DNA from: Apis mellifera
Lineage: Eukaryota > Arthropoda > Insecta > Hymenoptera > Apidae
Direction of reading: 5' to 3'
Length of the DNA stretch: 64,000 nt
Assembly: GCF_003254395.2 (NCBI RefSeq)
Contig: NC_037652.1
Location: 211,001-275,000, forward strand
Every line of letters begins with the position of its first letter. The stretch's first letter is position 1. The position numbers and the translations under genes were made by a program. Positions 38,401 through 51,530 of the stretch are shown piece by piece. The notes beneath the pieces are model-generated. The model searched no databases, had not been told where the DNA came from, and saw only the letters and a list, made by a program, of their open reading frames with translations.

Positions 38401-41400
38401 AGAAATTAAGCAATATATAATCAATTTATAAAAATATATTAAGATAATTTCATCGTTTTTTATTTTTTATTTTTTAAATATTTAAAAATCATAACAGAAG
38501 TTTAAATTCATATTACTATTTGAATTTTTTTTATTTCAAATTATAAATAATTGCTTATTTTAATAACTTTATCAATTTTGAAAATTGTTTTTGATTCATT
38601 CCAGATTTTTTTTTAAATTTCTATCATTAAAACAAAATATTAATATTTGAAAAATATTATACTTTTTATTATTTTTATGAAATAAAAAGGAATTTTATAT
38701 ATTTGAATTTTGCGTATCTTAAAATACTAAATATATTTTTCTTATTGAGCATTTTTACTTCTTTTGAGCTTAAATGCATGGATTTCATTTAAATGTTATA
38801 TATGTACTCATAAAAATATTTCAAATCATTTCAAATATTAAATTTATTATTATATTATATATATTTTTATTTTATAAAAATAAATAGAAATTATTTTTTA
38901 CGTTCTCTTAATTAAAATTAAAAAATTCTTTATTTATGGAATAAGATTTCTTTTTAAAAAAAATTTGAAATGATGCCAAAATTGAAAAAAAATCATAAAG
39001 ATATTTATCATTTATATTATTAAAAGAAAAGAAGTTATCGTTCTAAAATTAGTGACATTGAGTAAATTATTTTTTAATAAAATAATAATTATATTTCTTC
39101 ATTTTCATTATCTATTTTTTCATTTATAATTTGAAAAAATAAAAAAAAAGTTTTTTGAATCAATAAAAGAATAATTTTTCTTCATTTTTTTAAAAACCTT
39201 TTTAATTTAAGAAAAGAAAAAGTTATTATTTATATAATATATGTATTAATTTTTATTATTATCTATTTAAGAAATTCATTATGAATTGAAAAAAATTTTA
39301 AAATTATATTAAACATTAAAATATTTTATTCAATATTTATTTATTTAAGAAATATAATATAATTTTATAATAAGAAACATCAAAATGTATTATAATAACA
39401 GTAAGAAGAAATGGAAAGTTTCTTTCTAATTTTACTAATTTACCAGTTTTTCTTCAAAATAAGTGGATAACCTTTTCACAAATTATTCCAGAAGGAATAA
39501 TACGATATTATCGATAATAATACGATTATGATGAAAAATTATATAGGATGCTTAAAAAAACGTTTATTCTTTATGAAATTCGATAACTTGCTTTAAGAAA
39601 ATATTTTATTTGTTAATAACGGAAATATTAACACGATATATTTTATTAAAATGTTAGGAATGCTTCATGATCATTTTTTATTAAATATTTAATAATTTAT
39701 TATAATATTAATATTTTATTAGCTCAAAAATGTATTTTTTTTTATTAATTAACTCTGTAATGATTCTCGAATCTCATAAATTTTATTTTGATAAATATAA
39801 AATTTTTTAATATCTTAAAAAAAACTGTAAAGTAAATTTAAAATGAGAAATTAAAAATATCGACATATTTATAAATACATATAAATATCGGCTAAATATG
39901 TATATATAACTATATATCGATAATAATTCTTTTACACATAATGATCTTACAATGTATTTTTTATTTTTTATTTAAAAACAAAATATAAAAAATTATTATT
40001 TATATAAAATTATTATACACATAAGATAGTATATAAAATATTAATGTATTCGTGAAATTATATCTTTGAAAATATACTATTATATAATTATAGATTTTAA
40101 AATAAACATGAATAATATGATATAAAAAAAATTTAAAGTTTATTTATTAAGTTATAAAGAACTTAAAATTATATTTAAATAAATCAATATCACAAAAATA
40201 ATGAAAGATATAGAAGACTGAATAAAAACTGTAATAAAAATTTTTCTTAACAATTTCATTCTGTTTAAAATCATCCTTTATCTTTTCTTTTTTTTTTATG
40301 TTAGTTTCTCAGTTTATTCGCAAATTTTAATTACCTTAATAAATAAGCGTTAATTCATATATGTTGTATATTTAAATTTTTAAATTCTAAAATTGAAATA
40401 TATATCGTAAATATATTTATTCTATATAATATAATATAATATATATAATATATTATAATATACATATTTTTTATCCTTTTGTGTTTTAAAAAAAGAATTA
40501 GTTTTACAGAATTAATTATATTTTTTTTATCTTTCTATATTTATATTTATTCCGTAAAAAGAATAAATAAATAGAATTATCATCCTAGTTAAAGATAATA
40601 AAAGAAAAATGAATTAAGTAAAGATAGAAAATAAAAAAAAATAAAATGGAAAAGAATACAAATTGTAATGTTCTATTCTATAATGATTACAATTGATTTT
40701 TTAAAAATTTGTTATTGTTATATTATTTATACTCTATTTCTCATTCACTTTACTATATTCTCATTTATTGACATTATATCATATAAATTATATATTATAT
40801 ATTGATATTTGTTATATTATATTATATAGAAAATGCCATTCTTTTATTATCTTTTCCGTAATATAATTTAATATTTTCAATCAAATCTAATTCTCTTTCA
40901 TATGCTTAATATTATTGCTTTATAGATATTTCGTTATTTGTGGTATAATTCGAAATTTATAATTAATATACTATATTATATATGGATATATAATATACTA
41001 TATTTATATATGGAGTATAATAAGTTTTTAAACTTAATTTGTTTAAATAAAGCTTATATTTATCTTGAAAAATTTTATACTTTCTTTATTTTATATTTAT
41101 TTTTATTTTTTTTTATATTTATATTTATTTTTTTTATTACTTATCTATTAATTGTATTATGAATAATAAAACAATATATTTTTTACAATTTTTTATAATG
41201 GTGTTATTATATGTTATTTGCTTTTTTAATGGAATAGTGGAATTTTTTTAGAAATATTAATTTTATTTATTTAATATATATATTTTTGCATAATAAATTA
41301 AATAATGACGAAATTTAACATTGCAAAAACAGAAAACATAAATAAAATATTAACAGAAATTTATTTACAATAATAAACTTTATTTATTTATTTATTTATT

Positions 41401-43030
41401 TATTTATTTGTAATATGAAAAAGCTATATTTTTATATTTTTTTGACAATTTGAGAAACAGAAAAGTTCTAGTTCTAGATTAATTAAAAAAAATCTATTTT
41501 TAAATCTAAATTTTGATTTAAATTTTGATTAATAATAATTTTCCTTGATTTAAATATATATTGTATTTATATATTGTACAGATATTTAATCTGAAAAAAT
41601 ATATTTAAGGATAAAATAAGAAATGGTTAAATATAATTTCTCTTTAATTATTATATTTTGATTATATATGATATTATATTTTGAAATCATCACAAATATT
41701 TTGAATCTCATCTATAATATATTTTAGCAAAAATATATTTAAAAGAATATTAAAAAATCGATATTTAAATTTTAATGAATACAAAACGTCTAATATACGC
41801 TAGTATATTATTTTGTATGCACAAAAAAATTCTTTGTATCATTAACCTAATTATATTTGATATTATCTTAAGTTACATTCGATAGTAATTTATAAAAATT
41901 TGAAAAATCATTTTAGTTTAATGTTGATAGCTTAATATGTATTTCGAGTATTATTGAGTTAAAATTAAAAATTATATAAATTCAAATATATAAAATATCG
42001 TAAAATATGAATTATTGAATAAAAATTAACATTTTATAAAATATTTATATCTTCATTATATTCTACAATAATTAATAAATAATTATAATAATATAATAAA
42101 TATAAAAAATAAATAATAAATAATTAATAAATAAAAAATGATAAATTAAAAGAATTTTTTAAATAAAATTTAAGAAAATAAATAAGATATATTATTTTTT
42201 CATTCTTATAAAAATTTTTAGAAAAAAATATGAAAAATAATTAATATTTTTTTATATAATTATAAATGAAATTATAACTTAATATACATTAAAATTTCAT
42301 AAATTATATTATAACTTTATATTAAATTTCACAACATTAAAAAACGACTTACATTTATTGATTGAATTATTAAACATATGCACAAATTATAATTCATAAG
42401 CAAATAAATACTTCCTTATTATTTTAAAATAAAATTCTGGAATTTATTTACAATTTCATTTTTAAATAAATTCTTTTGTTATGCTGTTTGAATTAATAAG
42501 TTTTTCTTTTTATCAACTTATTATTTTCATTTTACAAAAAATATTTGAATCTGATTTTAAATATTAGGATTAGCGTAGTAAATTAACTAAGTAAATTAAC
42601 TAAGTAAAATAATATATAATAAAATAAGTAAATTAACTAAATAAAAATACTAAATAAAATAAATAAATTAATTAATTAATTAAAATTTAAAATAAAAATA
42701 TTTGCAAATAAATTCTAAATGCTTGATAAATAAATTATTTTCAGCTGCATTACTTATCAAATGTTTAATTATTTCAAATATTAATAGAAAATAATAAAGT
42801 TTTTCATATATTTCATAAGAAAATATAAATTTTAGCTAAGATTTTTAAATGTAAAAAAAATGATTTCGAGAAAAGGAAATTTCACGAAAAAAAAAATAAA
42901 AGATATTTATATTTTTGTAGTATATTAAATATAATACTATTTAATGTAAATTAAATAAAAATTATTTGAATAATAAAATAAAATAATAAATAGCATAATA
43001 AAATAAAATATTAAAAATCAAATATTAAAA
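38401..43030. other. AT-rich noncoding stretch
   Basis: No gene is seen. It contains a (TTTA)n run near 41380-41408, TA-rich stretches near 40425-40460, and AAATTAACTAAGT repeats near 42583-42650. The plus frame at 40938-41162 is a Phe/Tyr/Ile low-complexity translation. Confidence 0.65.
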
Positions 43031-43735
43031 TAAGTTAGCTCCAATCTGAAGCTATTTCCTGAAGCTATTTTATAATAATAAAATTAATTTATTACAAAGT
43101 TCGCTGTTAATAAGTTCTATTGTAAAACGATCAAAAGCAAGGTCCATATTAATGAAGATTTACATTATTATTAATCACGAAATAAAGTTCGAGGTTACAA
43201 GTTCGGAAATTCAAAAAATTCTTGAAGATTGAAAGGTTCTAAAAATTCTTGAAGATTCAAGGTTTCTAAAGATTCTGAAGATAGGAGGATTCTAAAAATT
43301 CTGCAGGTTAAAGAGTTCTAAAAGATATTAAAGCTTAAAAAATTTTGCCAAAACGCTGATTTTAAAAGGCGTAGTTTTTCTAAAGCTCTCTCCATGCTTT
43401 CATGAGATTGTAGGTCTTCAGTGGGGTCCATAAGTGACCAAACTGAATAACACTTTGGACCAGTTTTTAATTAAATAACCTCCCCTAAGTTAAAGAAAAT
43501 TCCTAGAATGAGAAACTACACCACCTACAAAATCTGTTTCCCAAGAAATTGATCCGCAAATATTTGTAATAATTTTTCTCAAATAGGATAATGGTGATTG
43601 AGATTAGCATGACTGGAAAATGTAGTCTCAAGAGCACGTTGATACTTCCATGCTAAATTTTTTTCTAAATATACAAAGCGAAGAGTCATCTGAATTTTTT
43701 TTCTCAAAAATGGCATTGTCCTCGCAATATTACCC
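43031..43735. other. single-copy block with minisatellite, possible transposon scrap
   Basis: Less AT-rich than its surroundings. A 27-bp minisatellite (43218-43324) is followed by non-repetitive sequence (about 43360-43640) with words such as AGTGGGGTCCATAAGTGACC and CTTTGGACCAG. The right edge, CTCAAAAATGGCATT...ATTACCCTGTAT near 43703-43735, resembles the terminal sequence of the long-TIR elements at 45.4 and 57.2 kb, so part of this block may be a decayed relative. No protein domain was recognised. Confidence 0.3.
43218..43324. repeat. 27-bp minisatellite, 4 units
   Basis: Four consecutive 26-27 bp units with consensus close to ATTCTTGAAGATTCAAGG followed by TTCTAAAA, diverged from one another by several bases each. 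Confidence 0.85.
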
Positions 43736-45387
43736 TGTATTATCTATTCAATGTCTAAACAATTTTTTAAATATATATATTGTTATTCGAATATATTACA
43801 TTATTTTATTCAAATATTATTTAAAATATGTTAATATAATAAATAAAAAGTAAAGTTACTTTTAATTTTTAAATAATTATTCAAATAATAGTTCATTTCG
43901 ATGATATCTAATTCTACTAGATGCATATTTGTCATAATAAAATATCCCATAGAAAATGATAATAATAAGAAAATGATAATGATATAATAAGAAAATGAAA
44001 ATCAAAGTGCTTTTATAAAAATAAAATATTTAAGATGAAACAAAACAAAAGTATTAGTTTAGAATAGTTTGGATAAAGAAACAGTAAAATAAATTCTTTC
44101 ATGCAAATAAATTGAATATTTTATTAAACGAGATGTATCGAATATATAGAATTTGGCGAATATTAACATCAAATGTTAAAAATACAATTTGAGATATATG
44201 GAGGCAAAATATCATATTAATTAAATATAATTAAATATTAAATTAAATGTTAATTAATTAAATTTTTGATCTATACATATTCTGCATAGATTTATGTTAT
44301 TATTTTATTAGATAACGATTATAATGTAATTTCAATATTAAATAAAGATGAGAAATTATAAGCTAATTAAGATAATCAAAAAAATTTTACATAAATATTA
44401 TTCTTTTTATATTTTAAATTTCTAATTAGAAAAATTAAATTATAAAATTATAAAAAGTATATTATATATATATTAAAAAAAAAATATAATCATAGGACTA
44501 TGAAAAAATTGAAGATTGATAAAAAAAATATAAATAAATAAGATTTTATCTGTATTTGACATTTATCTATAATTATAATATCAGATTCATTTTTTATTAA
44601 TTAATATAATTTGTTATTTTATATAAAATACAATTCAAATAATAATAATTTTAAATAATAATTTATAATAATTGAATCCTTTATGATAACTGTTTGGCAA
44701 TAAGAATCAAAAAATTTTAAATTTGGTTTTATATTGAATATAAATTATATAAAAATTATATAATTATACATTATTATCTTTTTATTCGCGTAAATTTATT
44801 AAAAATAATAATAATTAATTAATAATTGCATATAATTAGTGATTATAATTGATAATTGATAATAATAATTAATAAAACTTTTATTTAGAATTTTCAAAAA
44901 TACAAATTTTAGAAAGATTTTCTCTTTCAAAATTTAAATTTTGAATTGTACTATCAATACGAAGATATACTATTATAATGCTAAATAATAATTGAAATAT
45001 AAATAATTTATTTCATATAAAATATTCTTTCAAATGATACATTCGAAGATCATAATATGTTTTGAATTATTAGAATAACTGAATTTTTTGAAATAATAAA
45101 TATAATAAATACATGCAAAAAAAGGAAATAACAAAAAGAACAAAAGAAAACTAAAAAAATACCAAATTATTTATCAATTTAAAAATCAATTATAATGATT
45201 AAAATATTAAGTATCGATAACGAGCGATAATTTTTATGTATATTTTATATGATCCTTTCTTAAGACTTATAAATATTCTGTATAATTTATTTTTTAAAGA
45301 GTTTGTAAAGAATTATGAATAAAAAATAAAATACATTATTTAATAAATACATAAGATGTATCTATAAGAATAAATATATATATAAAT
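43736..45387. other. AT-rich noncoding stretch
   Basis: No gene is seen. The plus frame at 43650-43853 starts in the preceding block and is Ile/Tyr/Asn-rich with no domain. Confidence 0.65.
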
Positions 45388-45480
45388 AAGATATTTATAA
45401 AAGTGTGAGACACTTCTGAGAGTAAATTCTAGAAATATACATTATGAAAAAAGATCATAAATATATATTCGATTTAAATA

Positions 45481-45640
45481 TATAAGACTTAATTAACGAG
45501 TTATAAGCATTTTATGTTTATATTAGATAAAATGAAATGGCAAAAAAGAAAGAAAAGAATGCTCAGTTGGATATGTGGCAATATTGTATTGTAATGTCGT
45601 TTGCGTAGCAGAACTCTTCAATAAAAATACATATATTGAT
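45481..45640. repeat. left inverted terminal repeat of long-TIR copy 1
   Basis: Carries the conserved block TTAACGAGTTATAAGCATTTTA, then GCTCAGTTGGATATGTGGCA, then TTTGCGTAGCAGAACTCTTC. The same order appears inverted near 47430-47560, and again at both ends of copy 2. Confidence 0.8.
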
Positions 45641-46823
45641 ATTTTATTTATATGCAATTGATTATTTCAAATGAATTCCATTAAAATAATATACAATGAT
45701 AATATACAAAATAATATACTTATAATATCGTATAATAAATATCGTGTAAAGTAATTATGCAACATTTTTATACCATTTAAAAAAATTTTAATTATGCAAA
45801 TTGAAATCTATGTAACTTATTAATTAAAGGAAACTTATCTCGGACATATTATAGTAAATTCCACAATATTTGAAATTATATGATGATTACACAATATTTC
45901 ATTTAAAATCATAGATAAATCGTTGTATTTCATTTAATCTACCATACTTACCAAAGTCTATAAAAGCAAATTAAACACAATTTTATAAGATTTTGAATAA
46001 AAAAAGTTGAATATTTTATATGTACAATTGCTTTTTTATGCAAATTATTTTCACATGTACAATAAAATCCAAAGTATTCGATTGATAATATTTGAATCAA
46101 TTTGAATTTTAGATTATTAAATATAAGCCAATCTAATCATTGATAAATCTTAATTTGACTTGTATTCAATATTTTTTATATTTATGCAGAAAGAAATAAT
46201 AAATGATTTGAATAACACACATTAATATGAATCAATATTACATATCTATAAAAATATACAAATTGCAATTGCCTTTTTATTTTTTACTTGAATCAATATT
46301 ACAAATTTATTAATTTTTTTTACACTTTTTTTACACTTTTATTTAATATATGTTACAAACGTTACGTACGAATTAAGATCAGAATAACATTATCTTAATA
46401 ATGGAAAAGATTGTTAGATTTTCGTATTCTGATATTTAATACACACATAACATTCGATTTTGAATATTACTATCATTTTTTTTCTATCAAGTTTCTTTTT
46501 CAAACACATCATCAATATGATCAATATTTAATTGTTAGCAATAATTGTTAGCATGTTATTTCAGTTATATATTGTCGTGTCATGTCAAAGTAAAGTTCAG
46601 AGTTTGATAAAATAATATATATTTAAATACTTGTTTAAAATAAAATTTTGAATTGAATAATTTTCATATAAAATTAAATTGTATAATAAATAATAATCGA
46701 AATAATTATATTCAAAAAAGTTAATCAAATAGTGAATTAAAAAAAAATATCTAATATATAATAATGTGAAAAGAAAATTAAAAATATTTACATGATTTTT
46801 TATGGATATAAGATTTATAATGA

Positions 46824-46847
46824 CATGTAATATATTAATATTACATG
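46824..46847. repeat. 10-bp stem hairpin inside long-TIR copy 1
   Basis: CATGTAATAT and ATATTACATG flank a 4-nt ATTA loop. The hairpin is not conserved at the matching place in copy 2, so it is probably incidental to the family. Confidence 0.7.
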
Positions 46848-47429
46848 AAGAAATATAGATATTAAAAATAGAAAAAAAATATTAAAATATAGATATTGAA
46901 CTATTTTCGATTATTCCTTTTTTGTATTTAATAATTTCATATCGGAATAAAAAATATTGAATTTAAATGAAATAGAAACAAAGATTTTTCAACTAATCTG
47001 TTCAAATGCTTCAATTAATCTGTAAATTTTAAATTGATTTAAATATCATTAGTGACTTTGTTGTCATGTGAAAATAAGCAAATTTACGTGTAGAGAAACA
47101 TATTCAATTTTTTTAATTTGAAATCTTATAGGAATGTGTTTTGATTTATTTCTGTGAATAGATTGAGGCAGATTAAATGTCATATAACAATTCAGCTATG
47201 GATTTAAATAATATATTTATATCATAAAATAATTTGTTTATGAATTTAAATAAAATAATATATATATTAGTATTTTGGAATTTATTTAAATTTACTAAAA
47301 CATACAAGGTAATTTTTTGTTAAATAAGGAGTTACATAATATTATATTGTATTATATTACACTAAAATTAATTTGAAATAATTGTTTATATATGTTATTA
47401 TATTGTTATTATAAAAGAAAATTAATGTA

Positions 47430-47600
47430 TTTACTTTTATGAGGGGCTTGCTATGCAAATGACATTGCAATACAGTATTGCTGTACATCCAACTGAGCTC
47501 TTACACTGTTTCAATTTATTTAAACAAACTTAAAATGTTTATAATTCATTAATTAGACCTTATTGGATATATGAACTTTTTTTATCGTTTTGATGTCCAC
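47430..47600. repeat. right inverted terminal repeat of long-TIR copy 1
   Basis: Reads GAGGGGCTTGCTATGCAAATG, then CATCCAACTGAGCTCTTAC, then CTTAAAATGTTTATAATTCATTAATTAG. This is the reverse complement, with divergence, of the left end. Confidence 0.8.
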
Positions 47601-47939
47601 CTAGAATCCACTCTCAAAAGGTGTCCTATATTTTTAAGAACATCTTCTATTTATATAAAGTAAATTTATATTTCGGTTCTAATTGTTTCTTAAATTTAAT
47701 TTTTGCAAAATATTTTTTATAAACTATTATATTCTATATATTTTCTTTAATAAGAAGATATTATAAAAAAATTTAATGTATAAAAAATTTGAATTCTGTT
47801 TTATTGAAAACGAATATATTGTTTTAATAAAATATACTTATACATATATTACGTTCGCAATTGTGATAATATATGTGATATATGTCGAATGCATTCGTAT
47901 TTGTGTATGTAGAAACTAATGCTTGTGACTATTTATATT

Positions 47940-48570
47940 TTCTTAACGATAAATTATGATTATATTATAAATGTATGCGTCTCTCATAATGTTACAGTAG
48001 CTAGCTAATTGTGTCCAATCAAAACACAATGCGTGGTTACAGAAAAATCTATTTGTCATATTCGACGATGGAATGCGTGTTCACAACGAATGCTTATTAG
48101 ACTCTCCATCAACTGAGATTTGTGCCTTCAGTAAATCTCTTAATTTAATTGAAAATATCCCAATAGGATATATAATAATAACTTATAATATTTGTTGTTA
48201 ATGTATACAAAAACCCAAGTTCTAAGGCAATTAGATTTCAAGTTAGCAGTTAGCTTGATTTTATTTTTAACAGTTTGAGTATTTTCAATAGTATAATGGT
48301 AATTTAATGTGACCAGGTACAGTTTTCTAACGCTTTTCAGATCCTCAATTTAAACAGAGATATAGCAATAACAGCTATTTCACAAGTCACATTTGCGTAT
48401 CCAGTGTTTTATAACGCATCATTGTGAAAGTGAAAACACAAGTTCTAATCTCCACACGCTGCAATGTTATTCCTCGAAAGTGATTATTGATCCTTCTAAT
48501 AAAGTTTGAATTTTCATGAAAAATAATGATTGGGGGAAAAACCAAGACCCGCGATAGGTTTTTAGATCAA
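47940..48570. other. G+C-richer single-copy block
   Basis: About 600 bp of less AT-rich sequence between long-TIR copy 1 and the foldback repeat, with words such as TGTCCAATCAAAACACAATGCGTGG and AAAACCAAGACCCGCGATAGG. There is no usable ORF on either strand and no known family is recognised. It may belong to a larger decayed transposon that includes the foldback repeat, or it may be single-copy noncoding DNA. Confidence 0.35.
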
Positions 48571-48600
48571 ATCAGTCATAATAGAAATGGAATGTAGAGT

Positions 48601-49294
48601 AAATAAAATTCAGTAACAATACAATTCATATCAAAGTACAAATCATTATATTCGACAATCAGCAAAGAATTAAATTACTATTCGTTCACTTAAAGCTTAT
48701 AAGATAAACGATTATACAGTTCTATGGCAATATATAGTCCTTCAGGTAAAAACAAGTATCACATTTGTGCAATATTTAAAGTCGTTCAGTTTAGACTTTA
48801 ACAATTGCGATTTGACTCTAAGTTAGAAGAAAATTTTTAGAATTGAGGTAATTAATGCATAAAAATATCAAAATGCTGATAATTAGGAATTGATCAACAT
48901 ATATTTATTATAAATTTTTTCGAACTAGAATGATATTGATTGCCATTATATTAGCTATATCTAAAGTATCATTTGAGGGATTGAATTTCACATAAATTAA
49001 GTTAAAGCATGTCAAAAATATATAATATCGATTAAACTCTTATCAAAAACGGCAATTTTCTCAGATAACATGTTTGTTAAAGTTGAAAACTGAAAAACTT
49101 TGGATATTGCACAAATGTAATGCCTAAACTGATTCTATTATTCGAAGGACCACCTACTACTATATAATAGAACTATGAAATCATTCATATTATGAGCGAA
49201 TGATGGTACTTTAATTCTCTGAATGAATGAATGATGATACTTTAACTCTTTAATTATATTTTGATATAAACTGTATCATTGCTGAATTTTATTT
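48601..49294. repeat. long imperfect inverted repeat, foldback-like element
   Basis: The left arm 48601-48802 and right arm 49076-49294 are diverged reverse complements around a loop of about 270 bp. Anchor words are AAATAAAATTCAG(C/T)AA at the outer ends, TTCTAT near the middle, GTCCTTC, and the 14-bp exact match ACATTTGTGCAATA near the inner ends. No ORF lies inside. Possible identities are a foldback transposon, a MITE with long arms, or an inverted duplication able to give a long hairpin RNA. Confidence 0.8.
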
Positions 49295-49298
49295 GCTT

Positions 49299-49560
49299 TT
49301 ATTTATATTCTAACTTAATTGCAAGATTCTCACGAACCTTATTTTTTTCTGCAATTCTTGAAAAGCAATTCTTGCTTTTCGTGAAAATGCAAATTGAGAA
49401 GCCGTTGAAAGAACCAATCATAGTGTTGTAGGGTGGCTCTCGCGGGGTCGCGTCGCAACGCGTGAAAGTGAAGATCTTTGCGCTCGTTCCCACGCGAGTG
49501 ATTTATGAAATTGTTGCTGAAGTCGTTGTTGTGATACCTCTGTATAAATTGAAGATCTGG
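49299..49560. promoter_or_regulatory. CpG-dense island, candidate promoter or enhancer
   Basis: The core 49430-49500 (CTCTCGCGGGGTCGCGTCGCAACGCGTG...CCCACGCGAG) is the most CpG-dense short stretch noticed in the window. A CCAAT-type word (GAACCAATCA near 49410) lies upstream, and a TATAAAT (near 49541) lies about 45 bp downstream on the plus strand. The minus frame at 49299-49493 (64 codons) passes through it with no recognisable domain. A promoter is an inference; no transcript or gene downstream could be identified. Confidence 0.35.
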
Positions 49561-51145
49561 AAAGAGTTAGAAAAACGCTATGCTTACTTTTAAATTATTG
49601 TTAGCTTATTGAAGATACTCGAATTGTTAAAAATAAAAGCCAGATCGCTTTACAAACTTATCTTTAACAATCATTTATTTAGGCTTAATAGAGGTTAATG
49701 ATAATAAAAAAGAGTTTCAATACGAGAAACTTCTTCGAATAAGCTGACCATAAATCTCGCGAATAATAAATGTGAACAGATCATAAAAATTTAGATAATA
49801 TTAAATAAATTTTTATCTTTTATGATACTTAAATTATAAAATTTATAATAAAATCAGAATAAGACTACACTAATACTTATTAATTTAATAGCATTTATTT
49901 TTGCTATTTTATACTATTAATAATATTTACATAAACAAAGCTAATGTTCTTCTTTTATTTAATATTTAATATTCTTTCAAAAAATTTTGTTAAATATACA
50001 AGATATTAATATATTCTTAGAACATTTTGAATTCGAAGTCAATTCTAGAGATAAATATAAACATAAAAGTTAGTACAAAATTAATATATAAAAATGTTAG
50101 TTAAAATTTATTAATTTATATTGTTTAGTTTTATATATGTAATAATAATATAATTTTATAATAAATATTACATATAATTATTAATTCATATTTAAATAGA
50201 CTGCAAATGTTTATACAAATGCATATTTTTATAAAGAAATGAAACTAAGATAAAAATTTATTTTATTATTTAACAGTTCCAAAAAACTATATTTTGAATA
50301 TTGCATATTTTTTACATATTGCATATTGTAAGAATTTCTTATATATTTCTTATATATTAAACTATATAATTGATATGTTACACTATTAATTATTTAACAA
50401 ATATGGAATTAGATCATAAAATTATATATAACAAGACGAATATTTATTTACAATATTTATTATTATTTTCTAATAAAATTTTCAGATATTCAATATCTTA
50501 TAATAATATGAATAATATTAATATTATGAATTATATATATATTACTTACTTCGTTTAACATTCATAAATTTTAATTGTTTGTAATTTAATACATAAAAAA
50601 TTAATATTTTTATATATCAACTTTTATATTCTTTTTAACTATTATCAATCAGTTTTGATTATTAAAATGAATTTTTCAAAAATTTTTCATAAATATATTA
50701 ATTCTCTATATATAAATACATACTTTTTTATATTATACTATATTATTTAATGAACATATAATTATGCAATTTCTTAGTGATCAATATATAAATATTTTCT
50801 ATTATTTATTTAAGTATCATTTAGTTTATTTAAAATATAAAAAAAATATTAAAATATAAATATTTATATTAAATAATATAAAATATAAATATATATATGC
50901 AATAATAAAAAAATAATATAAATATTAAAATATTATGTTGCATATATTATTAATATTAATATATATTAATAAATATATAAAATAAAATTAAAAGATTAAA
51001 AAATATTGCTCTATAACTTTTAATTGCAAGACATTTTTCAAACATAGACTAAATTCTAAAGTATTATTTTTATTATTTGCTTCTTAATCAAATATAAATT
51101 GCATAAATTCTCCGTGAATAATAGCAATTAATTTTTCAATTGCAA
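49561..51145. other. AT-rich noncoding stretch
   Basis: No gene is seen. The plus frame at 50370-50558 is Asn/Ile/Tyr-rich low complexity. Confidence 0.65.
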
Positions 51146-51149
51146 CTTT

Positions 51150-51530
51150 TCTCAGTTATCATAACGACGGAAGGATATATGTAAGAAACAATAAAAATCC
51201 ATATAAATAATCAACGAAGAAAGAGAGAAATGCGAAACGAGAAAATCATTTTATGTAAGAAATCAAGCGTACAAGTGAAAATGGTTGACAGTTGACACCT
51301 GACAACTTTCGATGAACATGCTGTTAGTTCCGCGCCGTTATCCGGATATCAATAGCACGTGCGCTTCCGGCTTTGTAAAGTTATCACCACTCATGAAACT
51401 TTATGACCTACGATTACGACGATGAGAAATTTCGCGAATTCTACGTGTGGACCGTTGAAGGTCAAATTTTTACGAGATGACTGGAATTTTTGAGAAATTT
51501 TAAAGACTATATATCATATAATCATGAATG
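51150..51530. promoter_or_regulatory. G+C island with phased TGACA words and E-box
   Basis: A non-repetitive island. TGACA occurs three times at exactly 7-bp spacing (51286, 51293, 51300), the core word of TALE homeodomain factors such as Homothorax. Downstream are TTATCCGGATATC, a CACGTG E-box (51356-51361), TTATGACC and a nuclear-receptor half site AAGGTCA (51458-51464). No ORF crosses it. This is the most enhancer-like block in the window, judged only from motifs and composition. Confidence 0.4.

Larger units (their letters stand above)
45388..47655. mobile_element. long-terminal-inverted-repeat transposon (copy 1), non-autonomous
   Basis: The left end (45388-45640) and right end (47430-47655) are inverted versions of one another and of both ends of the copy at 57186-59219. 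Shared end words include AATTAACGAGTTATAAGCATTTTA and, inverted at the right, AAAATGTTTATAATTCATTAATTAG. The interior also aligns with copy 2, for example near 45780-46060 versus 57500-57760. At about 2.27 kb it is slightly longer than copy 2. No ORF of useful size and no transposase motif is present. The termini of copy 2 (TACAGGGT type) suggest the Tc1/mariner superfamily, but that assignment is tentative. Confidence 0.82.
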
